Origin: Actinoplanes italicus
GTDB taxonomy: Bacteria > Actinomycetota > Actinomycetes > Mycobacteriales > Micromonosporaceae
Length of the DNA: 64,000 nucleotides
Direction: 5' to 3'
Assembly (NCBI RefSeq): GCF_003001815.1
Contig: NZ_PVMZ01000002.1
Coordinates: forward strand, 736,552-800,551
Shown in pieces: positions 7,102 to 15,337 of this stretch. Each line of letters opens with the position of its first letter. The first letter of the stretch is position 1. The translations under genes and the position numbers were made by a program. A model generated the notes under the pieces. That model worked only from the letters and a program-made list of their open reading frames with translations. It was not told the DNA's origin and did no database searches.

Positions 7102-8781
7102 TCAGGGGTGGTAGTCCACCCCGGCGACGTTGTGGAGCGTGCCGTCCTTGGTGGTCCCCTCGATCCGGGCGGTGGCGACCTGGCCGTCCAGGCGCAGGGT
7201 GCCGACCGCGTTGCCGAAGTACGGCCCGGCCAGCTTCTTCCAGCGCAGTGCCGGCTTGTGCACCGACATGGTCCGGGCGAGTCCGCGCACGGCCTGCACC
7301 ACGCCCGGCCACCAGGCCACCCGCATCAGCGGGCGCAGCGGCAGCGGCACCTCGTTGTGGATCGGTGAGCAGGTCAGCTGGAAGACCGGGGTCGCCATGG
7401 CGTGGCCGAAGTCGGCGCGAGCCACGTACGAGTGATGAACGTCACCCGAGAGAACGCTGATGGAGGCGGGCGCCCGATAGGCCCCGCCCGCGCCGACCCG
7501 GTGCCCCGGAGCCTCCGGCCCGCCCTCGCCGAGCCGCCGGAACAGCTCGCCCAGCGCCGCGAACGAACGGCTGAACGCCGCCCAGTGCTCCAGGTCGAAC
7601 GTCCGGCGTACCTTCTCGCCGAAGGCCGCCGCCCGCGGCCGGTGCGATTCGGACATCCGCTCGTTCCACGCCTCCAGGTAGTGGATGGCGGGCGGCATGA
7701 GCCACGGCAGTGACGAACCGACCACCAGATGGTCGTAGTCGCCGTGGGCGCGGTCCACGAACCAGTTCCACTCGGCGGCCGGCAGCATCGCCCGGGCGCC
7801 CGGGGTCAGAACCCGGTTGCACCGGTTGTCCAGCACGATGAGCCGGGTCCGGCCCACGTCCAGGGCGAAACTCCACTGGTACGGCACGTCGGTGTTCTCC
7901 GCCGACTCCGGCTCGTCGACCTGGAGCCCGAACTCGCGCAACAGGTCGGTGGCGTCCTCGGCTGCGGTCACCTTCTGGAACAGCGGATCGGCGGCCAGGT
8001 CGTCGGGGCTCAGGTTGCCCAGGTGCTGATAGATCCAGTACGACGCCAGGCCGCCGGAGATCCGCTCGCGCCACCACGACTCGCGGGCCATGTCGCTGCG
8101 CCACGACGACGAGGTGTTCCAGTCGTCGATCAGCTCGTGATCGTCGAAGATCATCACGCTCGGCACGGTGGAGAACAGCCAGCGCACCTCGGGGTCGCGC
8201 CACGACTCCAGGTACAGCTTGGTGTACTCCTCGAAGGAGACGACCTGGTCGGTCGGGCCCTCGTGGCCGTTGCGGCGGCGGTGCTTCAAGAAGCGGCGCA
8301 CCTTGGTCGAGGTCTCGTCCGCGTACACCTGGTCGCCGAGCAGGACCAGCAGGTCGGGACGGGTCTCCGGGTCGGTCATCAGGCGGCGTGAGAACGCGTC
8401 CAGCGCGTCCGGCGGCAGCCAGCGCCCGCTCACCTGCGGCGTGCCCTTCCGGCACGAGCCGAAGATCAGGTCCACCGGCTGCTCCCGGTCGTCGGCGGCC
8501 CGGGTGCGGATCACCGGCGGCGGATACTCCGAGTCCTGCTCGGGCCACGCCTGCCGGTCGTCGAGGAACAGGCGGTACGGGTTCGCGGAGCCGGGGGCGA
8601 GGTCGTCGACCGTGACGATCGCGTAGTGGTGGCCGTACGCCGAGAAGGTCCGTGTGGACCCGGCGCCCGCGCCGTCCACCTCGACCCGTACCTCTGCCGG
8701 CGAGCTGGTCTCCAGCCACAGCGTCGCGCGATCACCGACGACCCGGCGCAGCACCGGTCCGATGAGTAGTTGTGCTGTCAC
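7102..8781 (-). CDS. PhoD-like metallophosphatase (alkaline phosphatase D family)
   Basis: About 559 aa if translation starts at GTG 8781. An N-terminal fibronectin-like domain (LLIGPVLRRVVGDRATLWLE onward) precedes a calcineurin-like phosphoesterase domain. That domain shows GDQVYADE, FDDHELIDDWNTS and SGDVHHSYVA, the metal-binding motifs of the PhoD family. These enzymes hydrolyse phosphomonoesters or diesters. No signal peptide or Tat motif is visible, so this copy may be cytoplasmic. A nine-codon frame with a strong GGAGGA site starts at 8805 and its stop overlaps the GTG, which could couple translation. A TTG at 8853 is an alternative start. Confidence 0.85.
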   Translation of the reverse strand: MTAQLLIGPVLRRVVGDRATLWLETSSPAEVRVEVDGAGAGSTRTFSAYGHHYAIVTVDDLAPGSANPYRLFLDDRQAWPEQDSEYPPPVIRTRAADDREQPVDLIFGSCRKGTPQVSGRWLPPDALDAFSRRLMTDPETRPDLLVLLGDQVYADETSTKVRRFLKHRRRNGHEGPTDQVVSFEEYTKLYLESWRDPEVRWLFSTVPSVMIFDDHELIDDWNTSSSWRSDMARESWWRERISGGLASYWIYQHLGNLSPDDLAADPLFQKVTAAEDATDLLREFGLQVDEPESAENTDVPYQWSFALDVGRTRLIVLDNRCNRVLTPGARAMLPAAEWNWFVDRAHGDYDHLVVGSSLPWLMPPAIHYLEAWNERMSESHRPRAAAFGEKVRRTFDLEHWAAFSRSFAALGELFRRLGEGGPEAPGHRVGAGGAYRAPASISVLSGDVHHSYVARADFGHAMATPVFQLTCSPIHNEVPLPLRPLMRVAWWPGVVQAVRGLARTMSVHKPALRWKKLAGPYFGNAVGTLRLDGQVATARIEGTTKDGTLHNVAGVDYHP

Positions 8782-8921
8782 CGGCGAGTACCGGGGTTGT
8801 GCTGCATGGGGGATCCTCCACGCCGTTTCAAGGGGCGTCCCATCCTCCGCCAATCCGTACCGGAACCGCCAGTCGTACGGCCTCCGCCACGGCCGGACGG
8901 CTCATCTGTCAGGATTCGGGC

Positions 8922-10121
8922 ATGGAATACGTGGTCGCCGCAGTGATCCTGCTCGTCGTCCTGATCGTGGGCGCGGTCGGGCTGGTGGTGCCGAAGATGC
9001 GCCGCCGCGATCTTCCCCCGCCGCCCACCGCGGGCTCGACCACCACCTTGGAACGGCCGCCCACCGCGCCGGAGGCGCCGGTCGAGGAGGAGCTCCCGCC
9101 GCTGATCGAGCGGCCGGAGCCGGCCGCCCCGGTCGTGGTGGAGGAGCCGCCGGCTCCCGTCGTCGAGGAGAAGCCGGCGCTGGAGAGGCCGGAGCCGTCC
9201 GCCGGCCGCCTGGTCCGGTTGCGTGCCCGTCTGGCCCGCTCGCAGAGCGCCTTCGGCCGCGGCCTGCTCAGCGTCCTGTCCCGGGACCACCTCGAGGAGG
9301 AGGACTGGGAGGAGATCGAGGAGAGCCTGATCACCGCGGACGTCGGGATCGAGGCGACCCAGGTGATCGTTGAGCGGCTGCGTGAGCGGGTCCGCATCCT
9401 CGGTACCAAGACCGTCGCCGAGGTTCGTGCGCAGCTGGTCGAGGAACTCGTGGCCGCCCTCGAGCCGGACATGGACCGCAGTCTCAAGACCGCCCCGCAC
9501 GACGGCCGCCCCGCCGTGGTGCTCGTGGTCGGCGTCAACGGGGCCGGCAAGACCACCACCTGCGGCAAGATCGGCCGGGTGCTGATCGGGGACGGCGGCA
9601 CCGTGCTGTTCGGCGCGGCCGACACGTTCCGGGCCGCCGCGGCCGATCAGATCCAGACCTGGGGTGAGCGGGTCGGCGCCGAGACGGTCCGCGGGCCGGA
9701 GGGCGGTGACCCGGCCAGCGTGGCGTTCGACGCCGTGAAACGGGGTATCGACACGAACGTGGACACCGTGCTGATCGACACCGCGGGCCGCCTGCAGAAC
9801 AAGGTCGGCCTGATGGACGAGCTCGGCAAGGTCAAGCGGGTGGTGGAGAAGCACGGCCCGGTCGACGAGACGCTGCTCGTGCTCGACGCCACCACCGGCC
9901 AGAACGGCCTGGAGCAGGCCCGGGTGTTCACCGAGGTGGTGGACGTCACGGGTGTGGTGCTGACCAAGCTGGACGGCACCGCGAAGGGCGGCATCGTCAT
10001 CGCCGTACAGCGCAAACTGGGGATTCCGGTCAAGCTGGTGGGTCTCGGTGAGGGCCCGGACGACATGGCTCCGTTCGAGCCGGCGGCGTTCGTCGAGGCC
10101 CTTGTTGGCGGCGACGCGTAG
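8922..10121 (+). CDS. ftsY: Signal recognition particle receptor FtsY
   Basis: A 399-aa SRP receptor. FtsY docks the SRP-ribosome complex at the membrane; its GTPase pairs with Ffh (encoded at 33227). One hydrophobic helix (residues 4-22) anchors it, then comes a Pro/Glu-rich linker (about 30-95) and the NG domain. The G1 loop GVNGAGKTT is near residue 204. DTAGRLQNK (G3) and TKLDGTAKGG (G4/G5) follow. A membrane-spanning N-terminus is typical of actinobacterial FtsY. ATG at 8922 is chosen because it opens the anchor helix. It is divergent from the PhoD-like gene across 140 nt that should hold both promoters. Confidence 0.97.
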   Translation: MEYVVAAVILLVVLIVGAVGLVVPKMRRRDLPPPPTAGSTTTLERPPTAPEAPVEEELPPLIERPEPAAPVVVEEPPAPVVEEKPALERPEPSAGRLVRLRARLARSQSAFGRGLLSVLSRDHLEEEDWEEIEESLITADVGIEATQVIVERLRERVRILGTKTVAEVRAQLVEELVAALEPDMDRSLKTAPHDGRPAVVLVVGVNGAGKTTTCGKIGRVLIGDGGTVLFGAADTFRAAAADQIQTWGERVGAETVRGPEGGDPASVAFDAVKRGIDTNVDTVLIDTAGRLQNKVGLMDELGKVKRVVEKHGPVDETLLVLDATTGQNGLEQARVFTEVVDVTGVVLTKLDGTAKGGIVIAVQRKLGIPVKLVGLGEGPDDMAPFEPAAFVEALVGGDA

Positions 10122-10203
10122 TCTCGGGGGCGAGTAGGAGGCCTTTCCCTCGATTTTACGGGCGGCGGGCGGGGTGGTTGGACGGGAATCCGGGAGGCTG
10201 TGA

Positions 10204-11001
10204 GTGACGCAGGAGCCGCTGCGCGAGATACCGCTGCACGGTGGCAACGTCTCCACGGTCTCCCGGATCGGCGACACGGTCCGGCGCAACGCGGGGCCGT
10301 GGACGCCCGCCGTGCACGCTCTCCTTCACCACCTCGAACGGGTCGGGTTCACCGGCTCGCCCAGCGCGCTCGGCATGGACGAGAAGGGCCGCGAGGTCCT
10401 CTCCTATCTGGACGGCGAGTGCGGGGAGTACCCCCTGGCGCCGCACTGGGTCACCGAGGAGGCGCTGGTCACCGTGGCGACCATGCTGCGGATGTTCCAC
10501 GACGCGCAGTACGGGTTCGTCCCGCCGCCCGGCTCGGTCTGGCGCTCGTTCGGGCCGCCTCCACCGGACACCGAGGTGATCTGCCACCACGACGCCGCTC
10601 CGCACAACGTGGTGTGGCGTCCGGACGGCACCCTGGCGCTCATCGATTTTGACCTCGCGTCACCGGGCTCACGGCTCTACGACGTGGCGTACGCGGCATG
10701 GACCTGGGTCCCGCTGTTCAGCGACCGTGACTCGTACACCCTCGGCTGGAAGCGCCCGAACCGACCGCGCCGGCTGCGCCTGTTCGCCGACGCGTACGGC
10801 CTGATCCCACGGGACCGGCACCGGCTCGTGCGGACCATAAGGAAACGGATCGTCGATCACGTCGAGGGCATCCGGCGGATGGCGGCCGCCGGCGATCCGG
10901 CTTTCGTTCGGATCGTGCACAAGGGCCATCTGCGCCGTCCGATGCGCGATCTCCGGCTGCTCGACTACGAGCGCCACACCCTGGAGTACGCGCTCCGCTA
11001 G
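10204..11001 (+). CDS. Aminoglycoside phosphotransferase (APH)-family kinase
   Basis: A 265-aa protein with the APH catalytic loop CHHDAAPHNVVW (HxDxxxxN) near residue 124, followed by ALIDFDLAS carrying the metal-binding Asp. Family members phosphorylate aminoglycosides, macrolides, choline, homoserine or other small hydroxyl compounds with ATP. Sequence alone does not tell the substrate; a resistance role is possible but unproven. GTG at 10204 has GGGAGG seven bases upstream. It follows ftsY after an 82-nt gap. Confidence 0.8.
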   Translation: MTQEPLREIPLHGGNVSTVSRIGDTVRRNAGPWTPAVHALLHHLERVGFTGSPSALGMDEKGREVLSYLDGECGEYPLAPHWVTEEALVTVATMLRMFHDAQYGFVPPPGSVWRSFGPPPPDTEVICHHDAAPHNVVWRPDGTLALIDFDLASPGSRLYDVAYAAWTWVPLFSDRDSYTLGWKRPNRPRRLRLFADAYGLIPRDRHRLVRTIRKRIVDHVEGIRRMAAAGDPAFVRIVHKGHLRRPMRDLRLLDYERHTLEYALR

Positions 11002-11087
11002 AGGTGCCGAGAAGTGCTGCGATCGGTGCGAAAGCGACGATATTGTGGCAGCTCAGGACGCCTACCCTCGCGGACTGTGAGGTTTTC

Positions 11088-11124
11088 TTCACACGTCGGA
11101 AACAACCCGTGACGTCTCGGAAAT
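11088..11124 (+). promoter_or_regulatory. Putative GlnR operator upstream of amtB
   Basis: The site reads TTCAC-N6-GAAAC-N5-GTGAC-N6-GAAAT. The second half matches the actinobacterial GlnR element GTnAC-N6-GAAAC except for the last base, and the first half deviates at its first base. The gap between halves is 5 rather than the usual 6. It lies about 117 nt before the amtB start, a normal distance. GlnR activates amtB-glnB-glnD under nitrogen limitation in related actinomycetes. Confidence 0.7.
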
Positions 11125-11240
11125 CGCGCGAAGACCGTGCTCGAAACAGCAGGCCGGAAAGCTTCGCGCCGAACCGGCCGACAGGCGGCGTTGCCCCAGG
11201 TCCGGTGTGAGAGGACACCTTAATTCCGAGAGGAGGCAGC

Positions 11241-12626
11241 GTGGAGATCAACACCGGCAATACCGCCTGGTTGCTCCTGTCGTCTGCGCTCGTTTTGCTC
11301 ATGACACCGGGTCTGGCGCTGTTCTACGGTGGCCTCAACCGGTCCAAGGGCGTTCTGAACATGATGATGATGAGCTTCTCGTGTCTCGGGCTCATCAGCG
11401 TCCTGTGGATCCTGTACGGCTTCAGCCTCGCTTTCGGGGTCAACGAGAGCTCCGGCCTCAACAACATCATCGGCAACTTCGACTACCTCGGCGCCGACGC
11501 CGCCAAGATCACTGAGGAGTGGCTGTTCTTCGGGGCCAACACCGGCATCCCGACCTACGCCTTCCTGGTCTTCCAGATGATGTTCGCGATCATCACGGTC
11601 GCGCTGATCAGCGGCGCGGTCTCGGACCGCCTGAAGTTCGGCGGCTGGGTGCTCTTCGCTCTCGGCTGGTTCACCCTCGTCTACATCCCGGTCGCCCACA
11701 TGGTCTGGGGTGGCGGCTTCATCGGCACCACGATCCGGGCCCTCGACTTCGCCGGTGGTACCGCGGTCCACATCAACGCCGGTGCCGCGGCCCTCGCGCT
11801 GGTCCTGGTCCTCGGCAAGCGGATCGGCTGGCCGAAGGACAACATGCGGCCGCACAACGTGCCGTTCGTCGCCCTCGGCGCCGGCCTGCTGTGGTTCGGC
11901 TGGTTCGGCTTCAACGCCGGCTCCGAGCTGACCGTCGACGGCACCACCGTCATCGCCTTCATCAACACCCAGGTCGCCACCGGCGCCGCGCTCGTCGGCT
12001 GGGTCGCCGTCGAGTGGATCCGGGACCGCAAGCCGACCCTGGTCGGTGCCTCCTCCGGTGCTGTCGCCGGTCTGGTCGCCATCACCCCGGCCTGTGGCTT
12101 CGTCGAGCCGGTGCCGGCCGTCATCATCGGCCTCGTCGCCGGCGTGCTCTGCGCCCTGGCGGTCGGCCTGAAGTACAAGCTCGGCTACGACGACTCGCTC
12201 GACGTGGTCGGCGTCCACTTCGTCGGCGGTTGGATCGGCTCCCTGGCGATCGGTTTCTTCGCCACCGACTCGGTCAACGCCGGTATCACCGACGAGAAGA
12301 TCCTCAACGCCAGCAACGGTCTCTTCTACGGCGGTGGCGCGACTCAGCTGCTCCGTCAGTTCGAGGGAAGCGCCCTGGTCACGGTCTACTCCTTCGTGGT
12401 CGCGGCGATCCTGGCCTTCATCCTCAAGGCAGTCAAGCTCGGCCGGGTCAGCGAGGAGGCCGAGATCGGCGGCATCGACATCTCGGCGCACGGCGAGACC
12501 GGCTACGACTTCACCCCGGCCTCCGGGGCGGGCGGTGGCGGCGCGTTCGCCCTGGCCGGTATCGGCACCAAGGAAACCGTGGACGCTGACGGCAAGGCTT
12601 CCGTCAGCCAGAAGGTCACCAGCTAG
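11241..12626 (+). CDS. amtB: Ammonium transporter AmtB
   Basis: A 461-aa polytopic membrane protein with about eleven hydrophobic spans. Amt-family motifs are present: MTPGLALFYGGLNRSK near residue 20, the HMVWGGGFIG region near 155, and VHFVGGWIGSLAIGF near 325. The last two bring the pore histidines. It conducts ammonium/ammonia across the membrane and is blocked by PII protein, encoded directly downstream. GTG at 11241 has a strong site (GAGAGGAGG). The C-terminal tail of about 55 residues is cytoplasmic and Gly-rich. It is first in amtB-glnB-glnD. Confidence 0.97.
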   Translation: MEINTGNTAWLLLSSALVLLMTPGLALFYGGLNRSKGVLNMMMMSFSCLGLISVLWILYGFSLAFGVNESSGLNNIIGNFDYLGADAAKITEEWLFFGANTGIPTYAFLVFQMMFAIITVALISGAVSDRLKFGGWVLFALGWFTLVYIPVAHMVWGGGFIGTTIRALDFAGGTAVHINAGAAALALVLVLGKRIGWPKDNMRPHNVPFVALGAGLLWFGWFGFNAGSELTVDGTTVIAFINTQVATGAALVGWVAVEWIRDRKPTLVGASSGAVAGLVAITPACGFVEPVPAVIIGLVAGVLCALAVGLKYKLGYDDSLDVVGVHFVGGWIGSLAIGFFATDSVNAGITDEKILNASNGLFYGGGATQLLRQFEGSALVTVYSFVVAAILAFILKAVKLGRVSEEAEIGGIDISAHGETGYDFTPASGAGGGGAFALAGIGTKETVDADGKASVSQKVTS

Positions 12627-12998
<372 letters not shown>

Positions 12999-13002
12999 TC
13001 CG

Positions 13003-15273
13003 ATGACGAACCCGTTGAGCGAGCCGCCGGCCCCGCCCGCACGTCCGGCAGCGGGCGGCTCGCTCGACGAACTCAAGCACCACATCGGCGCCACCGCCCG
13101 CACCGAGCGGGCGGTGGCGCTCGACACGTGGCTCAAGGGCCTCTTCCCGTCCCACCTGCCCGGCGTGAGCCTCGTCGCGGTCGGTGGCCTCGGCCGGCGC
13201 GACTGCGCCCCCTACAGCGACCTCGACCTCGTGCTGGTGCACAACGGCACCGCCGGGATCGACCGGATCGCCTCCTCGCTCTGGTACCCGATCTGGGACG
13301 CCCGCCTCGGGCTGGACCACTCCGTGCGTACCCTCCCCGAAGCTCTTTCCGTCGCCCACGACGACGTCAAGGTCTCCCTCGGCCTGCTCGACGCCCGGCA
13401 CGTGGCCGGCGACGCCGCCCTCTCCGCCGAGCTCATCGCCGCGGCAACCGACCAGTGGCGGCGGACCGCGATGCGCCTGATGTCCCAGCTGCGGGAACTC
13501 ACCACCAGCCGCTGGACCCAGCACGGCGAGCTCGCCTTCCTGCTCGAGGGCGACATCAAGGAGGCCAGCGGCGGGCTCCGCGACGTGACCCTGCTGCGCG
13601 GCATCGGACGGACCGGGATCGCCGACACCATGCGGCCCGCCGTCCGGGCCGCCACCCTGCGCCTGCTCGACACCCGCGACGCCCTGCACCTGGCGGTCGG
13701 CCGCCGCGTGGACCGGCTCGTCGCCCAGGAGCGCAAGGCCGTCGCCGACCTGCTCGACATCGACGACCCGGACAACCTGCTGCGACGGGTGGCGGGCGAC
13801 GCCCGTACCGTCGCCCATGCCGTCGACGACGCCTGGCGTGCCGTCGACCGTATGAGGGGCGGACGCCGCCGCGGAGGACCCGCCGGTGTGCCGCATCGTC
13901 GCCCGGTCGCCCGCGACGTCGTGGAGCAGGACGGTGAGCTGGTGCTGGCCCGCACCGCCATCGGCCCGGTGCCCGACCCCAGCCTCTCGCTGCGGGTGGC
14001 CGCCGCGGCCGCGATCTCCCAGCTGCCCATCGCCCGCGCCACCAGCGAGTGGCTCGCCGCGTTCTGCCCGCCGCTGCCCACCCCGTGGCCGCCCGCGGCC
14101 CGCGCCGCGCTGGTCTCGCTGCTGGGCTCCGGGCCCGGCCTGCTGCCCACCTGGGAGACCTGTGACCGGTACGGCCTGATCGACGCCTGGCTGCCCGAGT
14201 GGGCCCGGATGCGCAGCCTGCCGCAGCACCACCCGATCCACCGGTACACCCTCGACCGGCACCTGGTGCAGACCGCCTACGAGGCAACCGCGCACACCCG
14301 CGAGGTGGACCGCCCCGACCTGCTGCTGATCGGCGCGTTCCTGCACGACGTCGGCAAGGGCCTGCCCGGCGACCACAGCATCGTGGGCGCCCCGATCGCC
14401 GCCGAGATCGCGGCCCGGATCGGCCTGCCACCCGCCGACGTGGCCACCATCGAGAAGCTGGTGCTGCTGCACCTGCTCCTGCCGGACGTGGCCACCAGGC
14501 GCGACCTGAGCGACCCGAAGACGATCTCCACGGTCGCCGATACGGTCGGTGACACGCACGTCCTGCACCTGCTGCACGCACTGGCCCGTGCCGACTCGCG
14601 GGCCACCGGCCCGGCCGCCTGGTCGGACTGGAAGGGCCGGCTGATGGCCGAGCTGGTCGACAAGGTGGACACCGCGCTCGACACCGGCGCGCTGCCCGAG
14701 CCGCCGGAACCCGACCCGGAGCTGCTCGAGGGCACGCTGCCGGTGGTGCACCTGGACGGCGACCGGGTGGCGGTGGCCGCGGCCGACCGCCGGGGCCTGC
14801 TCGCCGGGGTGGCGGCCTGCCTGGCCATGCACCGGCTCGACGTGGTCGCCGCCGACACGATCACCGTGGACGGGCGGGCCATCGTCGAGTTCTACACCTC
14901 GCCGCGGTACGGGTCGCCGTACGACCCGGTCGCCCTCGCCGCCGACCTGCGCCGCGTCGGTGCCGGCGACGTCTCGGTGACCCAGCGGGTCCGGGCCCGC
15001 GCGATGAGCGCCCGCGGCGGCACCGCCTCGCCGCGCGTCGTCTGGCAGCGCGACGTGGCCACCGACGCCGTGGTGCTCGAACTGCGCGCCGCCGACTCGC
15101 CGGGCCTGCTCTACCGCGTGACGCACGCCCTCGACGAGGCCGGCGCGGAGATCCGCGCGGCACGCATCTCCACCCTCGGCAGCGATGTCGTCGACGCGTT
15201 CTACCTGGTCGGCGCGTGGTCCTCGGCGGCCGAACGGGACCGGGTGCAGGCAGCGGTCCTCGCGGCCGTCTAG
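13003..15273 (+). CDS. glnD: [Protein-PII] nucleotidylyltransferase GlnD
   Basis: A 756-aa bifunctional sensor that modifies PII on Tyr51 and removes the modification. The nucleotidyltransferase domain carries VGGLGRRDCAPYSDLDLV (residues 60-77), with the GG and DLD catalytic signature. The HD hydrolase domain has FLHDVGKGLPGDH near residue 447. Two ACT domains that sense glutamine follow, near 588-680 and 695-756. In actinobacteria the reaction shown is adenylylation rather than uridylylation. It starts 4 nt after glnB, completing the nitrogen-control operon. Confidence 0.95.
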   Translation: MTNPLSEPPAPPARPAAGGSLDELKHHIGATARTERAVALDTWLKGLFPSHLPGVSLVAVGGLGRRDCAPYSDLDLVLVHNGTAGIDRIASSLWYPIWDARLGLDHSVRTLPEALSVAHDDVKVSLGLLDARHVAGDAALSAELIAAATDQWRRTAMRLMSQLRELTTSRWTQHGELAFLLEGDIKEASGGLRDVTLLRGIGRTGIADTMRPAVRAATLRLLDTRDALHLAVGRRVDRLVAQERKAVADLLDIDDPDNLLRRVAGDARTVAHAVDDAWRAVDRMRGGRRRGGPAGVPHRRPVARDVVEQDGELVLARTAIGPVPDPSLSLRVAAAAAISQLPIARATSEWLAAFCPPLPTPWPPAARAALVSLLGSGPGLLPTWETCDRYGLIDAWLPEWARMRSLPQHHPIHRYTLDRHLVQTAYEATAHTREVDRPDLLLIGAFLHDVGKGLPGDHSIVGAPIAAEIAARIGLPPADVATIEKLVLLHLLLPDVATRRDLSDPKTISTVADTVGDTHVLHLLHALARADSRATGPAAWSDWKGRLMAELVDKVDTALDTGALPEPPEPDPELLEGTLPVVHLDGDRVAVAAADRRGLLAGVAACLAMHRLDVVAADTITVDGRAIVEFYTSPRYGSPYDPVALAADLRRVGAGDVSVTQRVRARAMSARGGTASPRVVWQRDVATDAVVLELRAADSPGLLYRVTHALDEAGAEIRAARISTLGSDVVDAFYLVGAWSSAAERDRVQAAVLAAV

Positions 15274-15337
15274 CGTCACCGGGCCGTCGCCCCGGCGTTG
15301 ATCCGAAAGGACATTGCCGGGTACGGACGGAGAGTCG

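Noticed and set aside
8778..10289. A 503-codon minus-strand frame opposite ftsY
   Set aside because: It overlaps an unmistakable FtsY; only its first codons (the mini-leader) may matter for the phosphatase gene.
10204..11001. Calling the APH-family gene an antibiotic-resistance determinant
   Set aside because: The family is broad and nothing in the context points to a specific antibiotic.
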